A stretch of DNA of 64,000 nt from assembly GCA_041395865.1 (NCBI GenBank), contig JAWKZQ010000008.1, forward strand, positions 1-64,000, read 5' to 3'. The notes below the pieces were generated by a model. That model worked only from the letters and a program-made list of their open reading frames with translations, was not told where the DNA came from and ran no database searches. A program made the translations under genes and the position numbers. Positions 27,366 through 35,927 of this stretch are shown piece after piece. Within the stretch, counting starts at the first letter, position 1. Each line of letters opens with the position of its first letter. Source of the stretch: IMCC2047 sp041395865. Lineage in GTDB: Bacteria; Pseudomonadota; Gammaproteobacteria; Pseudomonadales; IMCC2047.

Positions 27366-28304
27366 ATGTGGTTTAAGAATTTACAAATCTATCGCTTTAC
27401 CAAACCCTTTACTCGTACGCCTGAAGAGCTTGGCCAGCTGCTGGAAGCGCAGGCTTTTCAACCCTGTGCCGGCCAGGATATGTTGAAACTGGGGTGGGTG
27501 CCGCCTTTAGGCCGTTTTGGTTCCGAGTATGTACACGCCGCAAACGGGTACATGATGATTTGCGCCAAACGACAGGAAAAGGTGCTGCCCGCGGCTGTTA
27601 TCCGTGAGGAGCTGGAAGAGCGGTTGTTGGCCCTGGAAGAGAGCGAGAGCCGCAAAGTCGGGCGCAAGGAGCGCAACCAGATAAAGGACGAGCTGATCTT
27701 TGAGCTGCTGCCCCGCGCCTTTGGCCGCTCAAGCCTGCAGTTTGCCTACATTGACGCTAACGCCGGGCTGTTGGTGATCAATTCCTCTTCTGTGAAACGC
27801 GCCGAGGAGCTGATTGGGCTGCTGCGCGATGCCGTTGGCGTTTTGTCATTGATTCCGCTGGCACCCAAGAACCTGCCTATCCAAACCATGACAGGATGGC
27901 TGGAGAGCGGCCAGGTGCCTGCCGGTTTTGAGTTGGGGCAGGCCTGTGAGCTGCGTGATAACAGCGATGAAAAAAGCGTCATTCGCTGTACAAACCTGAA
28001 TCTTGAGTCGGAGGAAATCAACAGCCACATCAAGGCCAGCATGCATGCGAGCAAACTGGCGCTGTGTTGGCAGGAGCGCGTGGAGTGTGTTGTTGATGAC
28101 AAGCTGGCGATCAAGCGCCTGCGCTTTACCGATGTGGTGCAGGAAAAAGCGGCTGAAACCGATGCACAGGATTTTGCCGAACAGTTTGATGTGGATTTTG
28201 CCATCATGACACTGGAACTGTCGGCTTTTATCAGCGCCTTGCTGGACGCTTTTGGCGGCGAGGACAGCGATCATTCGCCTGTTGATGCGCAGAATGCTGC
28301 CTAG
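27366..28304 (+). CDS. rdgC: Recombination-associated protein RdgC
   Basis: RdgC is a ring-shaped dsDNA-binding protein that limits RecA filament activity. The start MWFKNLQIYRFTKPF, the middle LPRAFGRSSLQFAYID and LSLIPLAPKNLP match the family throughout. Length from ATG 27366 is 312 residues, near the 303 of E. coli. A TTG nine bases upstream is less likely as start. It is a stand-alone gene between the deacylase-like gene and dusC. Confidence 0.95.
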   Translation: MWFKNLQIYRFTKPFTRTPEELGQLLEAQAFQPCAGQDMLKLGWVPPLGRFGSEYVHAANGYMMICAKRQEKVLPAAVIREELEERLLALEESESRKVGRKERNQIKDELIFELLPRAFGRSSLQFAYIDANAGLLVINSSSVKRAEELIGLLRDAVGVLSLIPLAPKNLPIQTMTGWLESGQVPAGFELGQACELRDNSDEKSVIRCTNLNLESEEINSHIKASMHASKLALCWQERVECVVDDKLAIKRLRFTDVVQEKAAETDAQDFAEQFDVDFAIMTLELSAFISALLDAFGGEDSDHSPVDAQNAA

Positions 28305-28336
28305 ATTCTGTTGATGAACGTTGCGGTTGCCGACTA

Positions 28337-29311
28337 ATGCGGCTTTTCCTAGCCCCCATGCAGGGCGTGGTCGATCACAGTATGCGGGAAATGCTGACCC
28401 GCATCGGTGGTTTCGACCGGTGTGTGACCGAGTTTGTCCGGGTAACCAATACGCGTTACCCGGAGAAGGTCTTTAAACGTTACTGCCCCGAACTTTTACA
28501 GGGCGGTACTACCGAGGCCGGTACACCTGTTTATGTGCAGTTTCTGGGGGGAAACCCCCATTGGATGGCGGCAAATGCGGCTAAGGCCGCAAGACTCGGA
28601 GCGCCCGGTATTGACCTCAACTTTGGCTGTCCGGCCAAGATTGTCAACCGTAACGATGGCGGCTCGATCCTGTTAAAAGAGCCGGAGCGGGTTGCCGCTA
28701 TTGTAAAAGCGGTGCGCGATGCGGTTGATCCCGCCGTTCCCGTGACGGCCAAAATACGCCTCGGCTTTAAGGATGCGAGCCTGCTTTCAGAGATTGCGGG
28801 GGGTATCGAAGAGGCGGGCGCCAGCGAACTTTGCATCCATGCGCGCACCCGTGAAGACGGTTACAAACCACCTGCCTATTGGCAGCATATTCATGCCGTG
28901 CGGTCGCAGTTAAACATTCCTGTCATCGCCAATGGGGAAATTTGGACAGTGGCTGATGCCCTGGAGGCGCAACAGCAAAGCGGCTGTGTGGATTTGATGC
29001 TGGGGCGGGGGGCTTTGGCCTGTCCGGACTTAGCGCTGGCAATCAAACGGCAAAACCTCAGCAACAGTATTGAATTGATGGCCTGGAACCAGGTCGTCGA
29101 TGAGCTGGCGGATTTTTTTGAGAACTGTGATCAGCCCTGCCCAAAATATGTGGGTAACCGTACCAAGCAGTGGCTATCCTACCTGCGGCGGCAGTACCCC
29201 CAGGCGGAACTGTTGTTCCAGCGACTGAAACGGCTGCGGACTGTGCCGGACATCCTTTCGGCCCTTGATACGCACCGTCGCTTCGATCTCCAGGAAAGCT
29301 TTCCAGGTTAA
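28337..29311 (+). CDS. dusC: tRNA-dihydrouridine(16) synthase
   Basis: DusC is a flavoenzyme that reduces U16 in the D-loop of tRNA. MRLFLAPMQGVVDHSMREML opens the FMN-binding TIM barrel. The catalytic cysteine lies in DLNFGCPAKIVN. VTAKIRLG, ELCIHARTREDGY and IPVIANGEIW follow. The C-terminal RTKQWLSYLRRQYPQAELLFQ matches the DusC type rather than DusA or DusB. Length is 324 residues. Confidence 0.94.
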   Translation: MRLFLAPMQGVVDHSMREMLTRIGGFDRCVTEFVRVTNTRYPEKVFKRYCPELLQGGTTEAGTPVYVQFLGGNPHWMAANAAKAARLGAPGIDLNFGCPAKIVNRNDGGSILLKEPERVAAIVKAVRDAVDPAVPVTAKIRLGFKDASLLSEIAGGIEEAGASELCIHARTREDGYKPPAYWQHIHAVRSQLNIPVIANGEIWTVADALEAQQQSGCVDLMLGRGALACPDLALAIKRQNLSNSIELMAWNQVVDELADFFENCDQPCPKYVGNRTKQWLSYLRRQYPQAELLFQRLKRLRTVPDILSALDTHRRFDLQESFPG

Positions 29312-29315
29312 CCCG

Positions 29316-29936
29316 GTGGCAACGCTTTATTACTTCCATGACCCCATGTGTAGTTGGTGCTGGGGATACCGGCCGGTATGGCAGACGTTGAAAGCCCGCT
29401 TGCCTGCCGAACTTGACGTTGAAAACGTACTCGGGGGCCTCGCGCCCGATAACGACCAGCCGATGCCGCTTGAACTCCAGGTGCAGATACAGGCGCATTG
29501 GCGCCGCATTGAAACCGAGTTGGGGCGGCCATTCAACTTTGCTTTTTGGACCCGGAACCAGCCCCGGCGATCAACCTATCCGGCCTGTCGGGCCGTACTG
29601 GCGGCTGAACGGCAGGGGCGGGAAGAGGCGATGATCGAAGCGATTCAGCTGGCCTATTACCAGCGGGCCTTAAATCCTTCGGACGATTCGGTGCTTGAGC
29701 AATTGGCCCTGGAGCTGGGGCTGGATGCCCGGAGCTTCAGCGAGGACTTGAGATCGCAGGAAACCGAGCGGAAGTTAGCGCAGCAGGTGGCTTTTTCGCG
29801 TGCTGTCGCGATTTCCGGCTTTCCGTCGCTGCTATTGAGGTGCGGCGGGAGCGATACCCCCGTCGCGATTGATTACCGGGATCATCGGCCTGCGTTGCTA
29901 CAGATTACGCAGGCCATGAGCCTCGAAAAGAATTAG
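29316..29936 (+). CDS. DsbA-family thioredoxin-fold protein
   Basis: From GTG 29316 the protein is 206 residues. The redox motif CSWC is at residues 12-15 in YYFHDPMCSWCWGY, and GFPSLLL supplies the cis-proline loop. An all-alpha insert typical of the DsbA/FrnE group lies between. No signal peptide is present, so it is cytosolic. It begins five bases after dusC and is probably cotranscribed. An upstream start inside dusC is possible but lacks support. Its substrate is unknown. Confidence 0.86.
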   Translation: MATLYYFHDPMCSWCWGYRPVWQTLKARLPAELDVENVLGGLAPDNDQPMPLELQVQIQAHWRRIETELGRPFNFAFWTRNQPRRSTYPACRAVLAAERQGREEAMIEAIQLAYYQRALNPSDDSVLEQLALELGLDARSFSEDLRSQETERKLAQQVAFSRAVAISGFPSLLLRCGGSDTPVAIDYRDHRPALLQITQAMSLEKN

Positions 29937-30301
29937 GCCGCGTTGGCGAAACGCCCCTGCAGGTATTCAACGATTGCGTTGGAATCGTACAGCCAGTTCA
30001 CTTCGCCGTTTTCTTCGATGCGCAGGCAGGGCACTTTGATTTTACCGCCCTGTTCCAGCAGTTCCTGGCGAACTTTTTCGTCGTTTTTGGCGTCGCGGGT
30101 TACAACTTTCAGGGAATGGCGCTTAAAGCAGCGACGTACCTTGATGCAGAAAGGACAGGCTTTGAATTGGTACAGTGACAGGCCGGCAGTTTGCTGATCG
30201 ATTTGCTGTTGCAGCTCTGGAGAACGCTTCACGCCACGGGGAGTGGTGATCCAGTTTAAGAACAGCAGGATGGGAGCAAGGATCATTCGAACGATACGCA
30301 T
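29933..30301 (-). CDS. Glutaredoxin-like membrane-anchored protein
   Basis: The 122-residue protein starts with a hydrophobic segment (MILAPILLFLNWI) that could anchor it to the inner membrane. A glutaredoxin domain with CPFC at 49-52, KVPCLRIEENG and DSNAIVEYL follows. CPFC and the SNAIVEYL helix place it near glutaredoxin/GST N-terminal domains. I chose ATG 30301, since an upstream start adds residues without a domain. Its end overlaps the DsbA-like gene by four bases, tail to tail. Confidence 0.85.
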   Translation of the reverse strand: MRIVRMILAPILLFLNWITTPRGVKRSPELQQQIDQQTAGLSLYQFKACPFCIKVRRCFKRHSLKVVTRDAKNDEKVRQELLEQGGKIKVPCLRIEENGEVNWLYDSNAIVEYLQGRFANAA

Positions 30302-30652
30302 GGATAAAATACCTAACTTGTTGAATTGGTTTGCCAAAATGGCCGGGCATACTAGCACAGGCCCGGGTGTTTTTGAAAGAGGGAAGCGGGCCTGCGGAAC
30401 TTCGATAGGCGTTGATAAACGTATGATGGATCGCCAAAATATTCTTTCCTGCGCTTAACTGTGTTATTGGGAAGGAAAGTCGCTGACCTGTCGCTCTACA
30501 GATGCGCGTTCAATGCTCAAAACAGGAACAGCGATAGCAGGCTTGGTTTTTTCTTTAACGTGCTGCAAAAAGGCGTTTCTGGTGTATTCGGCCGCTAATC
30601 CTTATCGGGTTGTGATGCGCTAACGTCTAGACTTCTACAGGATGTGTTCGTC
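30302..30652. other. Gap between the glutaredoxin gene and the antiporter gene
   Basis: This 351-base region lies between two divergent genes. I see no ORF with coding character, no tRNA and no strong hairpin with a T-run. Promoters for both genes must be here, but I cannot place convincing -35/-10 pairs. Confidence 0.35.
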
Positions 30653-32374
30653 ATGCTTGAATCCAATACATTATTGATTCTCGGCGGGTTAATGCTCTTT
30701 GCAGGCATTCTTGCAAAGGTTATTTCAGACCGCTTCAAGCTACCACTGCTGTTATTGTTTTTGATCGTGGGCATGCTGACAGGCGAGGACGGCATTGTTG
30801 GTATCGAGTTCGATAATTTTCAGGTTGCATTTGTTGCGAGTAATTTAGCCCTCGCGGTCATTTTGTTGGATGGCGGTCTGCGAACCTCGTTGCAATCCTT
30901 TCGGACGGCGCTGGGGGCCGCCAGTACGCTGGCAACGGTGGGGGTTATTTTAACGGCCGGGGGCGTTGGTCTTTTTGCGACTTGGCTGCTGGATATTGAT
31001 TGGCGGCTAGGCTTGCTGCTTGGGGCGATTGTCGGCTCAACGGATGCGGCTGCCGTGTTTAACCTGCTGGGGCAAAGCGGTATTCAGCTTAACGAGCGGG
31101 TTCGTTCGACGCTGGAAATTGAGTCCGGCGCCAATGACCCGATGGCGATTCTTCTGGTGCTGGTGCTTCTGGAGTATATCGCTCTGCAGGATCAGGCGCC
31201 TAACTTTGTGACTGCGCTCGTCATGTTGGGGCAGCAGTTTGGCCTGGGTGCTTTGGCGGGTTGCCTGGGGGGCTGGATTCTGGCGCGGTTGATCGGGAAC
31301 CTGCGCCTGTCGGAGGGGCTGTATTCCCTGCTGGTGCTTTCCGGCGGTATCGTGATTTTTGCCGGTGTTAACATGTTGGGCGGCAGTGGTTTCCTTGCCA
31401 TTTACCTGACGGGTATTTTGGTGGCCAAGAAACCGGAGCAGGCCACCGAACACGTCAAACTGGCTATGGATGGGTTTGCCTGGCTGGCGCAGGCCGGCCT
31501 CTTCCTTATTTTGGGGCTGTTGGTAACGCCTTCCCACCTGGTACAGTATCTCCTGGTCGGACTTGCAATCGCGATCTTCCAGATGTTTATTGCCCGCCCT
31601 GCTGCCGTCTTTCTGTGCCTGCTCCCGTTTCGCTTTCCGGTGCGTGAAATTACCTATATTTCCTGGGTCGGGTTGCGTGGTGCTGTTCCGATTGTTTTGG
31701 CAATTTTCCCAACGATGGCCGGTCTTTCGGAATCGGAATTGCTGTTCGATATTACCTTCGTTGTGGTGTTTGTTTCGCTGGTTATTCAGGGCTCAACTGT
31801 GCCGACGGTTGCGCGTTGGCTGAAGGTGCTGATTCCCTACCGGGCCCAGCCCTTTGAGCAGCAGATGCTGTGGTTGAGTAAAAAAGAGAATGTGGAGCTG
31901 GTTGCCTTCACGGTAGAGGAAGACAGCCCGGCGCAGGGGAGTAAGCCTGCACAATTGGACTGCCTGAAGATACCTGGGCTTGAGCTCTTTCAGCTGGTAC
32001 GCCACGGGCAACGTTACGCGCCAGCCGATTCATTGTTTTTTCAGGAAAGCGATGTGCTTTGGATGATTTGCGAGCCCGGTCATACAGAACGGCTTGCTGA
32101 CTTTTTCTCTCATCGCGATCGCAGCGGCGAGTTGGCCAACCGGTCCTTTTTCGGGGAGTTTGTTATCGGGGGAGATTCCTCGGCTGCCGATCTGGCAAGA
32201 TCCTACGGGGTTGCGTTATCCGACCAGCAGATGGGCTGCACCATCGGCGAGTTAATAAGGCTGTCAAAAGGGCGGCGTATTGTGGTCGGCGACCGTGTGG
32301 CGCTGGGCCCCATTCGCCTCACCGTAAGAACCATGGAGGGCAGTCGTATTCTCACGGTGGGCTTGAAAGTATAG
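30653..32374 (+). CDS. K+/H+ antiporter, NhaP2/CvrA type
   Basis: The 573-residue protein belongs to the CPA1 family. About 12 membrane helices fill residues 1-390, with the ion-binding segment GAIVGSTDAAAVFNLLG and ESGANDPMAI in the middle. A cytosolic TrkA-C-like domain and a CorC/HlyC-like end (ILTVGLKV) follow, as in E. coli CvrA/NhaP2. It exchanges K+ or Na+ for protons and helps pH and volume balance. I chose ATG 30653 over GTG 30644. Confidence 0.9.
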   Translation: MLESNTLLILGGLMLFAGILAKVISDRFKLPLLLLFLIVGMLTGEDGIVGIEFDNFQVAFVASNLALAVILLDGGLRTSLQSFRTALGAASTLATVGVILTAGGVGLFATWLLDIDWRLGLLLGAIVGSTDAAAVFNLLGQSGIQLNERVRSTLEIESGANDPMAILLVLVLLEYIALQDQAPNFVTALVMLGQQFGLGALAGCLGGWILARLIGNLRLSEGLYSLLVLSGGIVIFAGVNMLGGSGFLAIYLTGILVAKKPEQATEHVKLAMDGFAWLAQAGLFLILGLLVTPSHLVQYLLVGLAIAIFQMFIARPAAVFLCLLPFRFPVREITYISWVGLRGAVPIVLAIFPTMAGLSESELLFDITFVVVFVSLVIQGSTVPTVARWLKVLIPYRAQPFEQQMLWLSKKENVELVAFTVEEDSPAQGSKPAQLDCLKIPGLELFQLVRHGQRYAPADSLFFQESDVLWMICEPGHTERLADFFSHRDRSGELANRSFFGEFVIGGDSSAADLARSYGVALSDQQMGCTIGELIRLSKGRRIVVGDRVALGPIRLTVRTMEGSRILTVGLKV

Positions 32375-32465
32375 CAATCCGGCATCGAATGCCCCGCCGC
32401 ACTGGTCGCCGGGCTACAACGGCTGGCAAGCACAGCGGTTTCTTTAAAACTGCCGAGGTTAGCTA

Positions 32466-32696
32466 TTAAAAAAAGATTCTGGCGTCGCGAAAACCGATCT
32501 TTCTCAGTTCGCTAAATAATTTTTCGAGATCTTCGGCAACAAGGGGTTGGTCGTTTTCATCGGCCAGCATCAGGGATTTTCCGTCAACTTTTATGACCAT
32601 GACAAACCACTGCTGGTTATCGCTGGGGTTGCGTCTAACCTCTATTTGCTCCAGTTTCCCGGCCTTGAATTGCGCGATTGCCTGTGAAATTTTCAT
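32466..32696 (-). CDS. Small conserved-looking protein downstream of sulP
   Basis: The 76-residue protein reads MKISQAIAQFKAGKLEQIEV at the start, then an alternating beta pattern (WFVMVIKVDGKSLMLADEN) and an acidic C-terminal helix. It has no membrane segment. It lies 13 bases after the SulP stop on the same strand and has its own ribosome site (AAGGAATT). The close spacing suggests cotranscription and possibly a regulatory role on the transporter. I do not recognise its family. Confidence 0.7.
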   Translation of the reverse strand: MKISQAIAQFKAGKLEQIEVRRNPSDNQQWFVMVIKVDGKSLMLADENDQPLVAEDLEKLFSELRKIGFRDARIFF

Positions 32697-32708
32697 TGTT
32701 AATTCCTT

Positions 32709-34442
32709 TTAGCCTGGCAAATTCAGCAAGGCATCAGAAAGTGTTGGATAAACGGTACAAACCTCCGCATCGGGTTTGAAGCGGGCCTTGGCCAAGGTTT
32801 TTAAGGGCTGGTATTGAAAGTCGGCCAGGTAAACCCGGGTTTTTACGCTGGCGCAGTTCTCCACAAATTTATTGAGCGCGGATAATCCGCCCGCATCAAG
32901 GATGGTTACGCCGTCCAGATAAAGAACGACACCCTGTTGGTTGTCACAGAGCAGTGATAACTCCCCGAATACCCGCTCGGCGGCGGCAAAAAACAGCGGG
33001 CCGTTGATTTTGAAAACTTTCCATCCGTCAGGTACCGGTTTATCGATGAGTTTGTGACTGCCTGTAATCTCTTTTACCTTAGTCATCTCCGCTATGTTTC
33101 TCATGAAAAGCAATGCCGCCAGGACAATACCGGCGGTGATTGCGATGACCATATCAAGCAGAACGGTAAGCGAGAAACAGGTGGAAAAAACCATAATATC
33201 GCTGCGCGGAGCATTTTTAAGCAGGTGAACCGCTTTGGGTGCTTCACTCATATTCCAGGCAACGATGATTAATAAAGCCGCCATGCTCGCCATCGGCAGG
33301 TAGCCAAGAAATTGTGAGAGTGACAGCAGGGCAATTAAAACCACCACGGCATGCACCATGGCGGCAACCGGGGTTTGCGCGCCCGCCTTAACATTGGCGG
33401 CTGAACGGGCAATGGCCGCTGTGGCGGTAATGCCGCCGAAAAAGGGAGTGACGATATTACCGACACCCTGGCCCAGTAATTCACTGTTGGCACTGTGCTT
33501 TTTCCCGGTCATTCCGTCGATTACCACCGCACATAAAAGTGATTCGATCGCGCCCAGCATGGCGATGGCGAATGCGGCTGACAGGAGATCCTGAACAAGT
33601 TGCCAACTGAGGGTGAGAACGGGTTCCCCGGGCTGGACTCTTTGCCAGGGCGATTGAATATCCGGCAGCATCGATGGAATGCCCGAGATCAGGTTGCCAT
33701 CCGGTGAAACAAAACTAAAGGTCGACGCGATGGTTGCGACTGACATTCCCTGCTGGTTCATGGCGGCAGCAATGACCGTAGCAATGATGACAGCGGGGAG
33801 ATGCGGCGGCAGGGGCGTCCTTAAGCGTGGCCAAACCAACATCACCAGCAGAGTGGTCACGCCGACGATCAGGCTGCCTTCTGAAAAATCGGGCAGGGCG
33901 TGGGCCAGCGCTATGACTTTGCCCGTGAAGTGTTCCGGCATGGGGGTGTCAGCCAAGCCCAGAAAGTCCTTTATCTGCAACGTCGCAATCACCACGGCGA
34001 TTCCGCCGGTAAATCCCAGCGTCACGGATTCGGGGATGTACTCAATGTAACGCCCAAGTCGCAGGAGGGCCATTATCACCTGCAATCCTCCGGCCAGGAT
34101 GCTGGCAATGAGTAATCCAGCCAACCCGTATTGCTGAACCACCGGGAAGAGGATGACAACAAAGGCCGCGGTCGGCCCGGATACGCTATAGCGTGATCCG
34201 CCTACCAACGGAATCAAAAATCCGGCAATAAACGCACTATAGAGGCCGTATTGCGGGGCGACACCGCTGGCAATAGCCAACGCCATGGCCAGAGGAATGG
34301 CAATGATGCCGACAGTAATCCCAGCAATCAGGTCTTTGAGCAGCGTTTTTTTATTGTAACGCGACTCTTTCAGCGCTTCGCGTAGCGCATGAGCGACTTG
34401 TAAGGAAAAAAGATGTCTGCGATGCGCCATGGCACAATTCAA
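32709..34442 (-). CDS. SulP family anion transporter with STAS domain
   Basis: This 577-residue protein has the SulP core: about 12-14 membrane helices in residues 30-420, with PQYGLYSAFIAGFLIPLVGG and YSVSGPTAAFVV as landmarks. A C-terminal STAS domain (about 450-570) holds LDGVTILDAGGLSALNKFVE. Sulfate, bicarbonate or a dicarboxylate are possible substrates; the sequence does not decide. A small gene follows closely. Upstream, a ribbon-helix-helix regulator is divergent, with half-sites in the shared 120-base gap that likely control both. Confidence 0.92.
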   Translation of the reverse strand: MNCAMAHRRHLFSLQVAHALREALKESRYNKKTLLKDLIAGITVGIIAIPLAMALAIASGVAPQYGLYSAFIAGFLIPLVGGSRYSVSGPTAAFVVILFPVVQQYGLAGLLIASILAGGLQVIMALLRLGRYIEYIPESVTLGFTGGIAVVIATLQIKDFLGLADTPMPEHFTGKVIALAHALPDFSEGSLIVGVTTLLVMLVWPRLRTPLPPHLPAVIIATVIAAAMNQQGMSVATIASTFSFVSPDGNLISGIPSMLPDIQSPWQRVQPGEPVLTLSWQLVQDLLSAAFAIAMLGAIESLLCAVVIDGMTGKKHSANSELLGQGVGNIVTPFFGGITATAAIARSAANVKAGAQTPVAAMVHAVVVLIALLSLSQFLGYLPMASMAALLIIVAWNMSEAPKAVHLLKNAPRSDIMVFSTCFSLTVLLDMVIAITAGIVLAALLFMRNIAEMTKVKEITGSHKLIDKPVPDGWKVFKINGPLFFAAAERVFGELSLLCDNQQGVVLYLDGVTILDAGGLSALNKFVENCASVKTRVYLADFQYQPLKTLAKARFKPDAEVCTVYPTLSDALLNLPG

Positions 34443-34509
34443 TCCCTTTTATTTAGTTGTGTTGAATAATAATGAAATACGAATTATCCTCTCATATGAA
34501 ACAAATTCA

Positions 34510-34539
34510 ATGTTAATATGATTAACATATGATGTTAAT
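34510..34539. promoter_or_regulatory. Three operator-like half-sites at 11-base spacing
   Basis: ATGTTAAT at 34510-34517, its exact reverse complement ATTAACAT at 34521-34528, and ATGTTAAT again at 34532-34539 start exactly 11 bases apart. The first two make a perfect palindrome with a 3-base centre. They lie between the divergent sulP and RHH genes, 24 bases upstream of the RHH start. Evenly phased half-sites are typical of ribbon-helix-helix repressors. Confidence 0.7.
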
Positions 34540-34562
34540 AAAAGTTTAAATTAGGAGCTCAG

Positions 34563-34748
34563 ATGGAACAACGAACGGCCCGCCTGACATTGTTGATTGA
34601 TCCTAAAAAGAAGGCTTTATTCGAGAAGCTTTGTGCGCAGGAGGATGTCACGCCATCGCAAAAGGTCAGGCAATTCATCCGGGAATACATTGAACAGCAG
34701 CTTGGCCCAGACTGGCAAGAACAGGTATTTGGTAACGATAAGGCTTAA
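34563..34748 (+). CDS. Ribbon-helix-helix (CopG/Arc-like) protein
   Basis: The 61-residue protein has the short beta strand TARLTLLIDP, then helix KKALFEKLCAQEDVTPS and helix QKVRQFIREYIEQQL, the layout of RHH DNA-binding dimers. A ribosome site AGGAG lies 6-8 bases ahead. It is divergent from sulP and probably represses itself and perhaps sulP through the half-sites at 34510-34539. An antitoxin role is possible, but no toxin gene follows; rlmG lies convergent 42 bases on. Confidence 0.75.
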   Translation: MEQRTARLTLLIDPKKKALFEKLCAQEDVTPSQKVRQFIREYIEQQLGPDWQEQVFGNDKA

Positions 34749-34790
34749 CGGCGAAGGGTTGGCATCGGCGCTTTAAGGCCGGTACTGACT

Positions 34791-35927
34791 CTATTTATTG
34801 GAAAGGCGTTGAGGGTTTTTTGCGCCCCACAGCACAAATTTCTTATCGCTGGCGATGGTTTTTACGTTGTTAAAATATCGCTTCAGCTCAATGTGGTAGC
34901 CCAGGTGGCGGTTGCCGATGATATAAAAGGTTCCGTCGGCTTTTAACACCCGGGCGCTGTCTCGGAACATTTGCCGGGCCGTTTGGATGCCGACGGCCTG
35001 TTGCTGGTGAAAGGGCGGGTTACACAAAACAGCGTCTACGCTGTTCTCCGCAAAGCCCTGCAGGCAGTGATTCTGGTGGAGTTGCCCGCGATCAGTCGCG
35101 CCCAGGGCTTCCAGGGCGCAGCGGGTTGCGTAAATCGCCTGGCAGGATTCGTCCACAAAACCCATTTCAAGTTGCGGGTTTTCCCGAAGGGCATATAGAC
35201 CCAAAATGCCATTGCCGCATCCCAGGTCAATGGCTTCCTTGACGCCGCTTAAATCCGGGAAATGCTGCAGAAAGAAGCGGCTGCCCTGATCCAGCTTGCC
35301 CGCAGCAAACACGTTGGGCGTGTCAAACAGGGTCAGTCCAACTTCAGGCTGTTGCCGAGCTTGTTCCAAGCGGGGGGGTGTATAGCCTCCCCTGGTTTTT
35401 CCCAGCAGCAGGCGGGCCTTTTTCCTGGCGAGGGTTGTACTCGTCTTGTCCAGATGCTGTTCGAAAAGTTTGAAGAAGCTGCTGCTCAGGTATTTCAGCA
35501 TTGCCCCGATCAATACCGGGGTGCCTGCGGGCAGGTCGTGATTGAGCTGCTGCAACAGGTATTCGAAGTAGCGGGTATTTTTGGGCAGTTTGAGCACGAC
35601 CACTGCAGCGTTCGGGAGCGGGCTGATACTGTCCCGTATTTCGAGATTGTCGCCGCCATTGACTCGCAGGTTGGCGTCGATAGCCTGTTGGCTGACAAAG
35701 GAATCGCTCACCATAACCGGGTTGCGGCTACGCAGCGTGACGCCGATAGCGCCAAACTGGTCGTTAATAACCAGGGGCTGCAGGCTGTCCGGGTAATTTT
35801 CCCGCAGGTATTCCAACAGGTACTGGTCGGCGGCATCCCAGGCGTGCAGGGTATGGGTTGGATCCGGCGGCAGGCGCTCCAGTTGCACGGTGCCGAAAGG
35901 GCTGCTGAATTCGGCGTCGTTTGGCAC
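34791..35927 (-). CDS. rlmG: 23S rRNA (guanine-N2)-methyltransferase RlmG
   Basis: RlmG methylates G1835 of 23S rRNA. The C-terminal SAM domain has AIDLGCGNGILGLYAL and the catalytic CNPPFHQQQAVG. The N-terminal half is a degenerate duplicate of the fold that includes TPVLIGAMLKYLSSS. Length is 378 residues, normal for the family. Translation starts at GTG 35927, overlapping the stop of the upstream GTPase gene by one base, so the two are coupled. Confidence 0.93.
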   Translation of the reverse strand: MPNDAEFSSPFGTVQLERLPPDPTHTLHAWDAADQYLLEYLRENYPDSLQPLVINDQFGAIGVTLRSRNPVMVSDSFVSQQAIDANLRVNGGDNLEIRDSISPLPNAAVVVLKLPKNTRYFEYLLQQLNHDLPAGTPVLIGAMLKYLSSSFFKLFEQHLDKTSTTLARKKARLLLGKTRGGYTPPRLEQARQQPEVGLTLFDTPNVFAAGKLDQGSRFFLQHFPDLSGVKEAIDLGCGNGILGLYALRENPQLEMGFVDESCQAIYATRCALEALGATDRGQLHQNHCLQGFAENSVDAVLCNPPFHQQQAVGIQTARQMFRDSARVLKADGTFYIIGNRHLGYHIELKRYFNNVKTIASDKKFVLWGAKNPQRLSNK

